Notes: generated by a model from the letters alone, not told the origin. Positions 16,980-27,291 are shown, numbered from the stretch's first letter. The stretch is DNA of 64,000 nucleotides from Erythrobacter insulae (GCF_007004095.1 NZ_VHJK01000001.1:372001-436000), one strand, 5' to 3'. Numbers and translations: made by a program.

Positions 16980-17822
16980 TCAGTCGGCGTTCTTCGCCTG
17001 CTCTGTATCAGTATTGCCTGTAGACGAATCTTCGCCCTCGCCTTCGTCCGCTGCATCCGGTTCAGAGGTCACAAACCGTTCCTGAAACCTCATCAGCACC
17101 AATGAGCCTTCGAACAGCAACAAGAGCGGCAGGGCCAAGATGATCTGGGAACCCGGATCAGGCGGTGTGACAATCGCAGAAAGCGCCACAACACCGACAA
17201 TCACATACCGCCGCGCTCCTGCCAGCTGAGCGCGAGAGACAATCCCCGCGCGGTGCAGCAGCATGAGCAAAACCGGCAACAAAAAGGTCAGCCCAAAAGC
17301 CAGAATGAACTGCATTACCAGGTCGAGATACTCACCGGCAGCCGGCAATGCCTCCACCGTCAGACCGCCGGCATCGCCGCCAAAACCCAGAAACCACCGA
17401 AACGCAGTGGGCATGACCACAAAGTAAGCGAGCGATGCACCGCCGATGAAAAGCACAGGTGTCGCGATCAGAAATGGCAAAAACGCCTTTTTCTCCCGCG
17501 CATACAATCCGGGCGCGACAAACGCCCAAAGCTGGTTTGCAATGATCGGAAAGCTGACCATAAAACCAGCAAACAGACCAACTTTCAGATCGACAAAGAA
17601 CAGTTCGGGCAGCTTGGTAAAGATCAGCTGGCCCTGCCCGTCCGGAAACGCGTCTTTCAACGGCTTAACCAAAAAAGCCAGGATCGGATCGGCAAAATAC
17701 AGACACACGCCAAACCCGACAGCCAGCGCCATCACCGCCCGTACAAGCCGGGTGCGCAGCTCGATAAGATGATCGAGCAGCGGCGCGCGGCTTTCGTCGA
17801 TATCGTCGATCTTGAATGCCAT
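16980..17822 (-). CDS. tatC: Sec-independent translocase subunit TatC
   Basis: TatC is the six-helix inner-membrane receptor for twin-arginine signal peptides. The 280-residue protein begins MAFKIDDIDESRAPLLDHLIELRTRL, which contains the family signature near the N-terminus. It has the conserved cytoplasmic-loop motif LWAFVAPGLYAREK and ends its last helices with ALSAIVTPPDPGSQ. A charged tail of about 35 residues rich in E, D and S follows. I place the start at ATG 17822, 10 bases after the tatB stop; longer frames run back through tatB in another frame. It is last in the tatABC unit, and I see no clear terminator. Confidence 0.96.
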   Translation of the reverse strand: MAFKIDDIDESRAPLLDHLIELRTRLVRAVMALAVGFGVCLYFADPILAFLVKPLKDAFPDGQGQLIFTKLPELFFVDLKVGLFAGFMVSFPIIANQLWAFVAPGLYAREKKAFLPFLIATPVLFIGGASLAYFVVMPTAFRWFLGFGGDAGGLTVEALPAAGEYLDLVMQFILAFGLTFLLPVLLMLLHRAGIVSRAQLAGARRYVIVGVVALSAIVTPPDPGSQIILALPLLLLFEGSLVLMRFQERFVTSEPDAADEGEGEDSSTGNTDTEQAKNAD

Positions 17823-17832
17823 GACCTGCGGG

Positions 17833-18285
17833 CTACCCTTTTGAACGTGTATTGGGATCAAGCGGCAGCTCGGGCGCTGCGTCAGGTGCCGGTTTCGGTG
17901 ATGTCTTAGAATTGGCGTCAGTTGCGGAACGAGACGGAGCAGCCGGTGAAGATGGTGCCGGATCGTCAGCCTCGGGATCGGGGCCTTGCACTTGATCAAC
18001 AGGCGGCGGCCCGGTCATGACCGGCTCCCCTGCCTCGGCTTCACTCGTGACCGCAGAGCGCCGCATGATCTCTTCGTTTTGCGCCTTCCACTTCTTCTCC
18101 ATGTCCTCCAGTTCAGCCTCGCGCACCATCGTATCGATGCCCGCTCTGAAATGGCTGGAGACTTTGCGGACCTGACCGATCCATCGGCCCGCGGTGCGCA
18201 TGGCGCGCGGCATTTCGCTCGGCCCGATCACAAGGATCGCGACGATCACGATAACCAGAAGTTCAGCAGCGCCGATATCGAACAT
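17833..18285 (-). CDS. tatB: Sec-independent translocase subunit TatB
   Basis: TatB partners TatC in the twin-arginine substrate receptor. The 150-residue protein begins MFDIGAAELLVIVIVAILVIGPSEMPRAMR, with the TatB N-terminus, the single membrane helix, the hinge G-P and an amphipathic helix. A long charged, proline-rich tail follows (ending LDPNTRSKG) and is of low complexity. It lies between tatA and tatC in the standard order. The conserved GP and F-D-I-G start separate it from TatA. Confidence 0.94.
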   Translation of the reverse strand: MFDIGAAELLVIVIVAILVIGPSEMPRAMRTAGRWIGQVRKVSSHFRAGIDTMVREAELEDMEKKWKAQNEEIMRRSAVTSEAEAGEPVMTGPPPVDQVQGPDPEADDPAPSSPAAPSRSATDANSKTSPKPAPDAAPELPLDPNTRSKG

Positions 18286-18346
18286 GAAGTACCCTTATCC
18301 GCGCAGAATCCGAACCCGTAAGTTCAAAACGCGCGGCACAGCGAAA

Positions 18347-18586
18347 TCAGCTGGGCGAATCGCTCTTTTCGCTCGCCTTGGTTTCAGTGGTGGCGGCATC
18401 CTTTGTCGGTGCCTCAATTTGAGCTTTGGAAGCGGGCGTATCATCGACCTCTTCGGTCATGCCCTTTTTAAAGCTCGAAATGCCTTTACCAAAATCGCCC
18501 ATCATTTCGGAGATGCGGCCACGCCCGAACAGGACGAGGACGACAAGCGCCACGATGAGGATTTGCCAGATGCCGATACCGCCCAT
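18347..18586 (-). CDS. tatA: Sec-independent translocase subunit TatA
   Basis: TatA forms the oligomeric pore-like element of the twin-arginine pathway. The 79-residue protein starts [20 protein letters not shown], one membrane helix. The [24 protein letters not shown] amphipathic helix follows, matching the TatA hinge and FG motif, then a charged tail. I choose ATG 18586, preceded by AAAGAGAGA; an upstream in-frame start would add about 26 residues before the membrane helix and is unlikely. The gap to tatB is 61 bases. Confidence 0.94.
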   Translation of the reverse strand: MGGIGIWQILIVALVVLVLFGRGRISEMMGDFGKGISSFKKGMTEEVDDTPASKAQIEAPTKDAATTETKASEKSDSPS

Positions 18587-18681
18587 TAGGTGTCTCTCTT
18601 TTCCAAAATAGATATTCAATATAGGCGCGAACGGTCCGCGATGCCAGTCATGCCGGCATTTCAATTCTCGAACACCACCAA

Positions 18682-19425
18682 TCAGTTGTCGTCGGCGTCC
18701 TCTTCAGAGGCCTCATCGCGCTCCTGATCATCGCCCTTATCACCCTGCGGGTCGGGATTGCCAAAACTGTCCATCGCCTCTTCCAGCGCTTCATCCACCG
18801 GATCGAGCAGACCGGCGGCGCGCAATTCATCCATGCCGGGCAAATCGCGCCGCGATTCAAGGCCAAAATGATCGAGAAAATCCGGCGTCGTTGCATAGAT
18901 AACCGGGCGCCCGGGAACTTCGCGGCGTCCGGCCAGCTTGATCCAGCCAGCCTCCATCAGCACGTCCAGCGTACCCGCGCTGGTTTGAACACCCCGGATC
19001 GATTCAATCTCTGCCCGGCTTACAGGCTCATGATAGGCGATGATCGCCAGCACCTCTGTCGCCGCTCGGCTCAGACGCCGAACCTGCTCGCGTTCACGGC
19101 GCAGCAAATGCGCAAGATCAGGCGCAGTTTCAAAATGCCACCGCTTGCCGCGTTCAACCAATTGAACGCCGCGTTTTTCATATCGCGATGCGAGCGATTT
19201 CAGCCCGCTGCGTACATCGGAAGTCGCCAAATCGCCCAAATGCTTTGCCAGAGCATCGACGCCCATTGGCTCTTCTGATGCGAACAAAGTGGCTTCCAAC
19301 GCCCGCTCGATTTCATCGGGGGCCATCCCCGGCGCAGATGTGTCCGAACTGACATCATCGCTGGGCACGCTGTCATGCGGAATATTGTTGTCTGGCCGGC
19401 TGCCCCCCGAAGTCTCTGCGTTCAT
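18682..19425 (-). CDS. scpB: Segregation and condensation protein B
   Basis: ScpB binds ScpA and the SMC ATPase to form the bacterial condensin that organises the chromosome. The 247-residue protein has an N-terminal low-complexity stretch of about 30 residues. The two winged-helix domains follow ([21 protein letters not shown], then [27 protein letters not shown] and [24 protein letters not shown]). An acidic C-terminal tail (EEDADDN) ends it. Its ATG overlaps the scpA stop by four bases. Confidence 0.94.
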   Translation of the reverse strand: MNAETSGGSRPDNNIPHDSVPSDDVSSDTSAPGMAPDEIERALEATLFASEEPMGVDALAKHLGDLATSDVRSGLKSLASRYEKRGVQLVERGKRWHFETAPDLAHLLRREREQVRRLSRAATEVLAIIAYHEPVSRAEIESIRGVQTSAGTLDVLMEAGWIKLAGRREVPGRPVIYATTPDFLDHFGLESRRDLPGMDELRAAGLLDPVDEALEEAMDSFGNPDPQGDKGDDQERDEASEEDADDN

Positions 19426-20288
19426 GCGCGTTCGCCTTGTTTCAGGCGACGAATGCGCAGCGGGGAAAACGGTTCATCCTGAGCGATCTCGGCTTTACCC
19501 AAGCGCGCGAGCTCCAGCGCGGCGACAAAACTTGAGGCGAGCGCCGATTTGCGCAATTTCGCGCCCGCATGGCGAGGCAGAAAATCGCGGATTTCCATCC
19601 ATTCCAGCGTAACGCCAAGCATCGCGGAAACGCGGTCGAGCGCGCTATCCAGCGTCATAACAGGCCGGTCTGCGACATGATAAATGCGCGGCGCAGTGCG
19701 CGCTTTTACCTGACCATAGGCCTGGATCAGCGAATAGGCGTCACTTTTCCATTGGGTCTTTCGGTCAATCCGCAATCCTTCGGGCGCGCCGCGAACGAAT
19801 ATGTCCCGGCCAATCCGGTCCCGCGCCATCAGACGCGCAGCCGCTTCGCGCATCGCACCCAGCCGGGCCAGCCGCAATTGCAGCCGCAGCGCGAGTTCTT
19901 CGGGGCTGGGGTCTTCCTGCTCGTCCTTGGGCAGCAGCAGCGCCGATTTCAGATAGGCAAGCCAAGCCGCCATCACCAGATAATCCGCCGCCAGCTCCAA
20001 CCGGAGGGCTTCGGCCTGTTCGATATAGGTGAGGTATTGATCGACCAGTGCGAGGATCGAAATTTGCCGCAAATCCACCTTTTGGCGCCGCGCCAGATCG
20101 AGCAGCAGATCAAGCGGGCCTTCCCACCCGTCCAGCTCCAGATAAAGCGCATTGTCACCCGATTTCGCGCCCTGCTTTGCAGCTTCGTCTTCGGGCCATG
20201 ATGCGGGCATCTGCGCGGTTGGTTCTGACGCCCCGATAGCGCCGCCAGTCAGCATGAATCCGTCCTGCCGTGGATCGGTTTCGGTCAT
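19422..20288 (-). CDS. scpA: Segregation and condensation protein A
   Basis: ScpA is the kleisin that bridges the SMC heads. The 288-residue protein shows the family signature LELDGWEGPLDLLLDLARRQKVDL at about residues 50-73, then ISILALVDQYLTYIEQAE, YLVMAAWLAYLKSALLLP and a C-terminal winged-helix region. An N-terminal extension of about 45 residues precedes the conserved part. Start and stop overlap nagZ and scpB by four bases (ATGA), so nagZ-scpA-scpB are translationally coupled. Confidence 0.94.
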   Translation of the reverse strand: MTETDPRQDGFMLTGGAIGASEPTAQMPASWPEDEAAKQGAKSGDNALYLELDGWEGPLDLLLDLARRQKVDLRQISILALVDQYLTYIEQAEALRLELAADYLVMAAWLAYLKSALLLPKDEQEDPSPEELALRLQLRLARLGAMREAAARLMARDRIGRDIFVRGAPEGLRIDRKTQWKSDAYSLIQAYGQVKARTAPRIYHVADRPVMTLDSALDRVSAMLGVTLEWMEIRDFLPRHAGAKLRKSALASSFVAALELARLGKAEIAQDEPFSPLRIRRLKQGERA

Positions 20289-21313
20289 GCCGCCTCCCCG
20301 CTAAGCGCCAATAGTGCATCGCGTTTGGCAAGCAGATCGCGCTGCTGTTCGGCAATCACAGGCGCGATGCGCGTGTCTGCCAAAGCGCGGTCAAGCCGAC
20401 GGGAAGACGCCTCGGTCATGGGGGGCAGCGCCTCGCAAATGCCCTTCATATCATCCATCTTGGCCCAGCAATTGAGCACGATGTCACAGCCGGCTGCGTG
20501 TGCGCGGGCGGAGCGTTCGGGAATGGTCCCGTCGAGCGCTTCCATATCGATATCATCGGTTAGCAGCAGACCATCGAACCCGATTTGTCCGCGGATCACA
20601 TCTTTGATGACCGTTGCCGAAAGCGTGGCGGGATTTTCCGCATCCCAGACCGGGAACAACAGATGTCCCGTCATGCCGATCAACGCCGAATTGAGCGCGC
20701 GAAACGGGGCAAGATCGCTTTCCAGTTCTTCGGCGCTGGCGCGGACTGTCGGCATTTCCTTATGCGTATCGACATTGCTGCGGCCGTGGCCGGGCATATG
20801 TTTGATACATCCGGTGACCCCGCCTGACGCCAAACCGTCAAGCAATGCACGGCCAATGGCCGCGACCTGCATGGGATTGCGCCCCAATGAGCGATCACCA
20901 ATTACATCATGCGCGCCGTCCTGACGCACATCAAGCGGGGGGTGATAATCCACGGTGATGCCCATCGCCGACAATTCCAGCGCCATCGCATGGGCATTGG
21001 CACGCGCAGCTTCAATCGCGCTTGCCGGAGCGAGCGCGTAGAGCCGGTCAAATGCCTCACCCGCTGGATAGGAGGACCATTGCGGCGGACGCAGCCGGGC
21101 AACCCTTCCGCCTTCCTGATCAATCGAGATCAGCAGACGCTCGCGCCCGTGAAGGCTGCGCAATTCATCGGTCAACGCGCGCAATTGTGCAGGATTTTCG
21201 CAATTGCGGCCGAACAGGATATAGCCCGCCGGATCCGCATCGCGGAAGAAAGCGCGCTCATCGGCCGTCAGTTCAGGGCCGCTGCATCCAAATATCGCCG
21301 GAATCATAGGCAA
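20285..21313 (-). CDS. nagZ: Beta-N-acetylhexosaminidase NagZ
   Basis: NagZ is a family 3 glycoside hydrolase that removes GlcNAc from anhydro-muropeptides in the cytoplasm during wall recycling. The 342-residue protein has the GH3 elements ISIDQEGGRVARL, the catalytic His/Asp loop KHMPGHGRSNVDTHKEMP and the nucleophile segment GLLLTDDIDMEAL. It has no signal peptide, consistent with cytoplasmic NagZ. It overlaps scpA by four bases, a gene order conserved in alphaproteobacteria. A 109-base gap separates it from the SPOR gene upstream. Confidence 0.95.
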   Translation of the reverse strand: MPMIPAIFGCSGPELTADERAFFRDADPAGYILFGRNCENPAQLRALTDELRSLHGRERLLISIDQEGGRVARLRPPQWSSYPAGEAFDRLYALAPASAIEAARANAHAMALELSAMGITVDYHPPLDVRQDGAHDVIGDRSLGRNPMQVAAIGRALLDGLASGGVTGCIKHMPGHGRSNVDTHKEMPTVRASAEELESDLAPFRALNSALIGMTGHLLFPVWDAENPATLSATVIKDVIRGQIGFDGLLLTDDIDMEALDGTIPERSARAHAAGCDIVLNCWAKMDDMKGICEALPPMTEASSRRLDRALADTRIAPVIAEQQRDLLAKRDALLALSGEAA

Positions 21314-21422
21314 AGAGTTACATCAGGGGCGCAGCCAGGCAAGCGCATTCACCACCTATTATGGGGGAAAACAGCGCGCCGCCGCAGCCGGACGCAATGC
21401 GCCGCGCGATTGCCGCGTGTCT

Positions 21423-22205
21423 TTACCGTTTTACGGCGCAGTCGAGCCCGTCCGCCTTGATCGCGCGGCATAGCGTATCGGCGGCAGCGCGGTCATTGGC
21501 GACGGCCTGAAGCCGGTAGACTGTGCCGCCATCCACAACGCCTTCTACAACGCGGTAACGCACGCCCGATAGCGCATCGGTTTGGCGGGAAAGCTGCGAC
21601 CAGCCCTGCTCTGCGCGAGCACGCGATGAATAGGCGGCGAGTTGGACGCCGACACCGCTGTTCGAACCGGAGGATGCAGTTGTAATCTTGCCTGATGCTC
21701 CGCCTGCGTCTGGTTCCGATGCACCCGAGGCCGCCGAACCCGAGGTCGGGGTCGTCTGGGCCGATCCTGATGCACCATCTGCCGCGCCGGCGGCGCTGGC
21801 AACGGTTGAGCCTGTGTCGGCTGAGCCACCGCTGCCGATCTGGCTTTGACGGGTCCGCCCCTCGCCCACAGCAGGCGCGACATTGCCGGTCCCGGCAAAT
21901 TCCTTGCCCTGGGGATCATCGGGTCGTTCTTTGATGGGGCCTTCGGGCGCTTCGATAGTGCTTCCATCGGCTACCGGCGCATCGGCGCTGGTGCGATTGG
22001 TGAGCAAATAGATCGCGCCTACCACGCCGAGCAGCAGGGCGAGCAAAACCGCACCAAATCCAAAGATCTGCGCCATATCGACGCCGCCTTCGTCATCATC
22101 CTCGTCTGCCTCCAGCCAGGGAAGGCTATCTGTTTCAGACAGATCAAGCTCATCACCGGTATCTCCGGTGCTGTCACCTTGCTCAAATTCGCCCTGAACA
22201 ATCAT
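21423..22205 (-). CDS. SPOR domain membrane protein
   Basis: SPOR domains bind denuded glycan strands at the division septum. This 260-residue protein has an acidic cytoplasmic N-terminus, one transmembrane helix (FGFGAVLLALLLGVVGAIYLL, about residues 48-70) and a low-complexity periplasmic linker rich in S, G, A and T. Its C-terminal SPOR domain is at about 180-260 (VGVQLAAYSSRARAEQGWSQL, then DGGTVYRLQAVANDRAAADTLC). It stands between argS and nagZ, which is its conserved place in this group. The closest functional analogy is FtsN/DedD-like septal proteins, but the specific role is unknown. Confidence 0.9.
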   Translation of the reverse strand: MIVQGEFEQGDSTGDTGDELDLSETDSLPWLEADEDDDEGGVDMAQIFGFGAVLLALLLGVVGAIYLLTNRTSADAPVADGSTIEAPEGPIKERPDDPQGKEFAGTGNVAPAVGEGRTRQSQIGSGGSADTGSTVASAAGAADGASGSAQTTPTSGSAASGASEPDAGGASGKITTASSGSNSGVGVQLAAYSSRARAEQGWSQLSRQTDALSGVRYRVVEGVVDGGTVYRLQAVANDRAAADTLCRAIKADGLDCAVKR

Positions 22206-22251
22206 GCTTTAGTACCTTTACCATCCGGCCATTGCCCGACTTTCGGGTCGG

Positions 22252-24000
22252 TCACATTGATTCGACGGCCTCTACTCCCAATACAGCAAGACCATTGCGG
22301 ATTACTTGCCCGATTGCCTGGCCAAGGAAAAGCCGCGCCTCGGTTAAACCCTTATCCTGTTCCACGATGAACCGCTTTTGCGGATTATCGTTACCCAAAT
22401 TCCAGAACGCATGGAGATCAGCGGCAAGATCATAGAGGTAAAAGGCGACGCGGTGCGCCTCGCGCGCCTTGGCAGCGGCTTCGATAATGCGCGGGAATTG
22501 AGCAGCGTTGCGAATCAGAGCGATTTCTTCCTCGCCCAGCTGCGCAAGCGCATCAGCCGAAGGCGCAAAACCCGCCTCTGCCGCTTTACGCATAGTCGAT
22601 CGGATCCGCGCGTGGGCATATTGGACATAAAAGACAGGATTGTCCTTCGATGCCTCGACCACTTTGGCAAAGTCGAATTCCATCTGCGCTTCGGGTTTGC
22701 GGGTCAACATGGTGAAGCGCACCACATCCTTGCCCACTTCCTCGATCATATCGGCGATCGTGATGAAATTGCCCGAACGTTTGGACATTTTAACAGGCTC
22801 GCCGCCGCGCATCAGCTGAACCATCTGGACCAGCTTTACGTCAAATGGCATCGGCCGGCCCTGCCCTTCGGACAAGGCAGCCACGGCCGCCTTGATCCGT
22901 TTTACCGTGCCCGCATGGTCAGCGCCCCAGATATCGATCAATTCGTCGGCATGCGCAGCCTTTTGCATGTGATAGGCCAGATCGGCCCCAAAATACGTCC
23001 ACGCGCCATTTGATTTCTTGATCGGGCGGTCCTGATCATCGCCGAACCTGGTCGATCGGAACAGCGGCAGTTCAACCGGCTCCCAGTCTTCCGGCGGGGC
23101 CTTGCCCTTCGGTGCTTCGAGGACACCGTCATAGACAAAATCATTCGCCCGCAGCCACGCCTCTGCCTCATCCGGTTTGCCCGCCGCATGCAGCGCCGCT
23201 TCGGATGAAAACACATCGTGATGGATCCCCAGCAAAGCGAGGTCTGATTTGATCAGTTCCATCATCCGCGTGACGGCTTCCGCGCGGAAGATCGGCAGCC
23301 AGTCGGCTTCGTCCTCGGCGGCGTGCTTGTCACCAAATTCCTTGACGAGCGATTCGCCCACCGGCTTCAGATAGGCACCGGGATAAAGGCCTTCGGGGAT
23401 TTCGCCGATATCCTCGCCAAGCGCCTCGCGGTAACGCAAATGCGCCGAACGGGCGAGGGTATCGACCTGTCCGCCAGCGTCATTGATGTAATATTCGCGC
23501 GTCACGGTATGGCCGGCAAATTCGAGCAAGCTAGACAGCGCATCGCCCACCACCGCACCGCGGCAATGGCCCATATGCATCGGGCCGGTCGGATTGGCCG
23601 AGACATACTCGACATTCACGATGCGCCCTGCGCCCATATCGGAGCGACCATAATCGTCCGCCATTTCGGCAATAGCGGCCAGTTCGGTCAGCCATGCGGC
23701 TGGATCGAGGCGCAGATTGATGAATCCGGGACCAGCAATCTCCGCGCTGGTAATGCTGTCTTGCGCAGCGAGTTTCGCCGCAATCTGCTCTGCCAGTGCG
23801 CGCGGATTGGTTTTGGCCTGTTTGGCCAGCACCATCGCGGCGTTCGTCGCGAGATCACCGTGCGAGGGATCGCGCGGCGGCTCTACCGTCACATTGGCGA
23901 AACTGACATCGGCGGGAAGCACACCTTCACTTGCCAGCTGAGACAGCACAGTTTCAACGATGGCCGCATAGGCCGCGTAAAGAGTTATTTTGGAGTTCAT
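22252..24000 (-). CDS. argS: Arginine-tRNA ligase
   Basis: ArgS charges tRNA-Arg. With the ATG at 24000 the protein has 582 residues. The N-terminal additional domain is followed by the class I motif in NPTGPMHMGHCRG (HMGH in place of HIGH), and later KMSKRSGNFITI. The C-terminal DALR anticodon-binding domain ends in RNGLAVLGVEAVESM. The conserved N-terminus MNSKITLYAAY fixes the start; an in-frame codon 13 residues upstream lacks conservation. It lies 46 bases before the SPOR gene. Confidence 0.96.
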   Translation of the reverse strand: MNSKITLYAAYAAIVETVLSQLASEGVLPADVSFANVTVEPPRDPSHGDLATNAAMVLAKQAKTNPRALAEQIAAKLAAQDSITSAEIAGPGFINLRLDPAAWLTELAAIAEMADDYGRSDMGAGRIVNVEYVSANPTGPMHMGHCRGAVVGDALSSLLEFAGHTVTREYYINDAGGQVDTLARSAHLRYREALGEDIGEIPEGLYPGAYLKPVGESLVKEFGDKHAAEDEADWLPIFRAEAVTRMMELIKSDLALLGIHHDVFSSEAALHAAGKPDEAEAWLRANDFVYDGVLEAPKGKAPPEDWEPVELPLFRSTRFGDDQDRPIKKSNGAWTYFGADLAYHMQKAAHADELIDIWGADHAGTVKRIKAAVAALSEGQGRPMPFDVKLVQMVQLMRGGEPVKMSKRSGNFITIADMIEEVGKDVVRFTMLTRKPEAQMEFDFAKVVEASKDNPVFYVQYAHARIRSTMRKAAEAGFAPSADALAQLGEEEIALIRNAAQFPRIIEAAAKAREAHRVAFYLYDLAADLHAFWNLGNDNPQKRFIVEQDKGLTEARLFLGQAIGQVIRNGLAVLGVEAVESM

Positions 24001-24103
24001 ATCACCGGCGCGGTTAGCGCAAAAACAAGCACAGGACAAAGGCCGAATGTAACACGTCTATCGGCGCGAAACGCGTGCCCAAGGCCCGACGGCGCGCGCG
24101 AAA

Positions 24104-24754
24104 TCACCGTGTCGCGTTGTAGGCCAATTGATCCTCGGTAAGCTGGAAACCCACGAGCATCTCGAAACGGGTGCGCTGGATCGCGGCTTTCACCTCTGGC
24201 GCGGCCAAGGGGTCAAGCGCCGCATCGACATCGCCCGGACGGCGTTTGCGCGTGATCTGCTTGCGAATGTCTTCGGGCAGGCTTGCCGCGGCACGATCAA
24301 TGAATGATCCCGCTTTCGCGCTGGCGCTGGCGCGTTCCTCGCCATCGGCAAAGCTGATAGTAACCGCGCCAACACGCTTGGTCACGACCGCGCTGCCGCC
24401 GCGCAGGACAGTGACATAATAAGGCAGCGATACAGTCCGCGCACCGCGAACATCGGTTCGCCGGGCCAGAACATCAAAGCTCGCCTCGCTGTAAACACGA
24501 TCGCCGCTTTCGTTGCAGGTTGAACGCAGATTGGTCATCGAAGCGGTCATGTCCATATTGCTCAATGTCTGGTCGCCCGCCGTGCGGAACACCGTGACAT
24601 CGCCGGTATAATCAGGAATACCAACGGCAGGGCACGAACTCAGAACCGCCGTGATCCCGACGCCCTGATCAACCACCAGATCACCTTCGCTGGCACACCC
24701 TGCCAAACCAACAGCAAGCGCGGCGGCAGAAAGAATACGGGTGCGAAAAGCCAT
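24104..24754 (-). CDS. Predicted lipoprotein, unknown function
   Basis: The 216-residue protein starts MAFRTRILSAAALAVGLAGC, a lipoprotein signal with lipobox LAGC and lipidated Cys20. The mature part has beta-rich segments (VTVFRTAGDQTLSNMDMT, VSLPYYVTVLRGGSAVVTKR) and a basic helical C-terminus containing ITRKRRPGDVDAALDPLAAP. I do not recognise a named domain, though such proteins are frequent in sphingomonads. The start is placed at ATG 24754 so that the lipobox is about 20 residues in. It precedes argS by 103 bases and is divergent from ispH. Confidence 0.82.
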   Translation of the reverse strand: MAFRTRILSAAALAVGLAGCASEGDLVVDQGVGITAVLSSCPAVGIPDYTGDVTVFRTAGDQTLSNMDMTASMTNLRSTCNESGDRVYSEASFDVLARRTDVRGARTVSLPYYVTVLRGGSAVVTKRVGAVTISFADGEERASASAKAGSFIDRAAASLPEDIRKQITRKRRPGDVDAALDPLAAPEVKAAIQRTRFEMLVGFQLTEDQLAYNATR

Positions 24755-24859
24755 GAAAAACACGTCCTCGAATAATCGATCCAATTGGCCACAAAACAAT
24801 CATCGCAGCTGTTGCACACGCCCTAGCGGTGCGCGCAGCAAAGCGCTAGAGGGGGTGAC

Positions 24860-25834
24860 ATGAACGCGCCCTTTAACAATTCCGACGCTCAGACCGACAG
24901 AGCCCCCCTTAACCTGCTGATCGCGGCACCGCGCGGCTTTTGCGCCGGTGTAGACCGTGCGATCGAGATCGTCGAAAAGTCGCTCGAACGCTATGGTGCG
25001 CCCGTCTATGTCCGGCATGAAATCGTCCACAACAAATATGTCGTCGAAGGTTTGAAAGCCAAAGGCGCGATTTTTGTCGAGGAATTGGACGAAGTGCCCG
25101 CCGATGCGCCGGTTGTATTCAGCGCGCATGGCGTGCCCAAATCAGTCCCGGCAGAGGCAGAACGCCGCAACATGATCTATCTTGATGCGACCTGTCCGCT
25201 GGTATCGAAGGTTCACCGTCAGGCAGAGCGCCAGATTGAAAAGAAACGGCACATCATTTTTGTCGGCCACGAAGGCCACCCCGAAGTTATCGGAACAATG
25301 GGACAGGTTGAACCGGGCCAGATGACGCTGGTGGAGACAATCGAGGACGTCGACAAACTTCCTTTCGATACCGACGAAAAGCTCGCTTATCTGACGCAAA
25401 CCACGCTGTCGGTGGATGACACAGCCGAAGTGATCGCCGCGCTGGAATGGCGTTTTCCCAATATTCGCGGACCAAAAGCCGAAGACATTTGTTATGCGAC
25501 ATCCAACCGTCAGGCAGCGGTAAAGGATTTGGCCCCTGACTGCGATCTGGTGCTTGTCATCGGCGCGCCCAATTCTTCAAATTCGCTGCGACTGGTTGAG
25601 GTTTCCGAACGGCTGGGAACACCGGCCAAGCTGATCCAGCGCGCCGACGAAATTGACCCGGAATGGCTTAACGGCGTCAAAACTCTGGGCCTGACAGCGG
25701 GCGCATCGGCCCCCGAAGTTCTGGTTCGCGAAGTGGTGAACGCCATCGGCCAGCTGCGCGATGTTCATGAAAAAACCATCACTGCCGCCGAAGAGAAGAT
25801 GGTCTTTAAACTGCCACGACAGTTAACCGAATAG
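24860..25834 (+). CDS. ispH: 4-hydroxy-3-methylbut-2-enyl diphosphate reductase
   Basis: IspH makes IPP and DMAPP in the last step of the MEP isoprenoid pathway using a 4Fe-4S cluster. The three cluster cysteines are visible: [14 protein letters not shown] (Cys28), [11 protein letters not shown] (Cys112) and [10 protein letters not shown] (Cys211). The active-site segments [12 protein letters not shown] and [15 protein letters not shown] are also present. The 324-residue length is normal. GAGGGG stands 4-9 bases before the ATG. It is followed 18 bases later by thrB. Confidence 0.97.
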   Translation: MNAPFNNSDAQTDRAPLNLLIAAPRGFCAGVDRAIEIVEKSLERYGAPVYVRHEIVHNKYVVEGLKAKGAIFVEELDEVPADAPVVFSAHGVPKSVPAEAERRNMIYLDATCPLVSKVHRQAERQIEKKRHIIFVGHEGHPEVIGTMGQVEPGQMTLVETIEDVDKLPFDTDEKLAYLTQTTLSVDDTAEVIAALEWRFPNIRGPKAEDICYATSNRQAAVKDLAPDCDLVLVIGAPNSSNSLRLVEVSERLGTPAKLIQRADEIDPEWLNGVKTLGLTAGASAPEVLVREVVNAIGQLRDVHEKTITAAEEKMVFKLPRQLTE

Positions 25835-25852
25835 ACCGGACCGGCCGCACGT

Positions 25853-26806
25853 ATGGCAGTGTACACCCATCTTGGCGCGGAAGATCTAGCCGAGCTGATC
25901 GCGCATTATGATGTTGGCGATCTGGTTTCGGCCAAAGGTATTGCCGAAGGCGTCTCCAATTCCAACTGGCTGATCGAAACAACCCGGTCACGCTATATCC
26001 TGACCATGTACGAACGCCGGATCGAATTGGGCGACCTGCCGTATTTCCTTGGCCTGCTGGATCATCTCTCGGCCAAAGGCTGCCCTGTGCCGCGCACCAT
26101 CCACGACCGCAGCGGCGCGGCGTTTCGGATGGAAAGCGGCAAAGCGGTGGCCCTGATCGAATTTCTTCCCGGAGTCTCGCCTACGCATCCGACCCCTGAT
26201 CAGGCCCGTTCTGTTGGCAAAGTTTTGGCGCAGCTGCATATCGCCAGTCAGGATTTCACCCTCAACCGCGCCAACACAATGGGTTTTGCGGATAATCTGG
26301 CGGTGCTGGAGCAATGCGGCGAAGGCGGACTGGCTTCGATCCACCCGGATCTGCCAGCGATGATCGCGCCCGCGCGCGCCGCAGCAGCCATCGATCTTGC
26401 CGATCTGCCTCAAGCCAATATTCATGCTGATCTGTTTCCGGACAATGTCCTGATGCTGGGCGATAAAGTGACCGGCCTCATTGATTTCTACTTTGCCTGC
26501 ACGGGAGCGATGGCTCTCGATCTTGCGACAACCCATGCGGCATGGTGCTTTGCCGGTGATGGCGGATACCGCGAGAATGTCGGTTCGGCTTTGATGGCTG
26601 GTTATGAAAGCGCGCGCCAGCTGGAGCCACGCGAACGCGATTTGCTGGCCGAAATCGCAAAGGGTGTGGCCCTGCGGTTTGTCACCAGCCGGGCCGAAGA
26701 CTGGCTCGACACGCCCGATGATGCGCTCGTCACCCGCAAAGATCCGATGCAGTTCGCCAAACGCTGGCAATTTTATAACCAACACGGCAACAGCGTGTTC
26801 AGATGA
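25853..26806 (+). CDS. thrB: Homoserine kinase, APH-fold type (ThrB2)
   Basis: The enzyme phosphorylates homoserine on the way to threonine. This 317-residue form has the aminoglycoside phosphotransferase fold found in many alphaproteobacteria, not the GHMP fold of E. coli ThrB. Visible are [39 protein letters not shown], the catalytic HADLFPDN motif ([13 protein letters not shown]) and the Mg-binding [18 protein letters not shown]. It lies between ispH and rnhA in a row with short gaps, an arrangement seen in related genomes. General choline/APH kinases share the fold, but the N-terminal signature favours homoserine kinase. Confidence 0.93.
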   Translation: MAVYTHLGAEDLAELIAHYDVGDLVSAKGIAEGVSNSNWLIETTRSRYILTMYERRIELGDLPYFLGLLDHLSAKGCPVPRTIHDRSGAAFRMESGKAVALIEFLPGVSPTHPTPDQARSVGKVLAQLHIASQDFTLNRANTMGFADNLAVLEQCGEGGLASIHPDLPAMIAPARAAAAIDLADLPQANIHADLFPDNVLMLGDKVTGLIDFYFACTGAMALDLATTHAAWCFAGDGGYRENVGSALMAGYESARQLEPRERDLLAEIAKGVALRFVTSRAEDWLDTPDDALVTRKDPMQFAKRWQFYNQHGNSVFR

Positions 26807-26834
26807 TCATTCAAAAGAGCACAAGAAACGAAAT

Positions 26835-27290
26835 ATGAAAAAGGTCGAAATCTTCACTGATGGCGCTTGCAAAGGCAATCCGGGACCGGGCGGCTGGGGC
26901 ACCTTGCTCAGAATGGGTAAGCACGAAAAAGAGTTATCCGGAGGCGAGGAGGACACCACCAACAACCGGATGGAAATGACAGCAGTTATCAAAGGGCTAG
27001 GCGCTTTGATCGAGCCATGTCAGGTCGAAATCTATTCCGACAGCAAATATGTGATCGACGGCATCACCAAGTGGGTCGAGGGCTGGAAACGCAAAGGCTG
27101 GGTCACAGCCAGCAAAAAACCGGTCCGCAACGAAGACCTGTGGCATGAACTGATCGAAGTCGCGGCGCGGCACGAAATTGAATGGCACTGGGTGAAAGGC
27201 CACAACGGCCACGTTGAAAATGAACGGGTCGATATCCTTGCCAGCGATGCGGCAGACAAGATCGCCGCTGGCGAACCGGAAGCCGAATAG
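26835..27290 (+). CDS. rnhA: Ribonuclease HI
   Basis: RNase HI cuts the RNA strand of RNA-DNA hybrids. The 151-residue protein has the four acidic catalytic positions in [37 protein letters not shown] and NERVDILA, plus the basic handle helix [21 protein letters not shown] start it at ATG 26835, 28 bases after the thrB stop, because the family N-terminus is [13 protein letters not shown] perfect hairpin follows the stop. Confidence 0.96.
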   Translation: MKKVEIFTDGACKGNPGPGGWGTLLRMGKHEKELSGGEEDTTNNRMEMTAVIKGLGALIEPCQVEIYSDSKYVIDGITKWVEGWKRKGWVTASKKPVRNEDLWHELIEVAARHEIEWHWVKGHNGHVENERVDILASDAADKIAAGEPEAE

Positions 27291-27291
27291 C

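Noticed and set aside
17823..17999. Extended N-terminus for tatC reaching back over tatB
   Set aside because: The added residues overlap tatB in another frame and are not part of the TatC family; the ATG at 17822 gives the conserved start.
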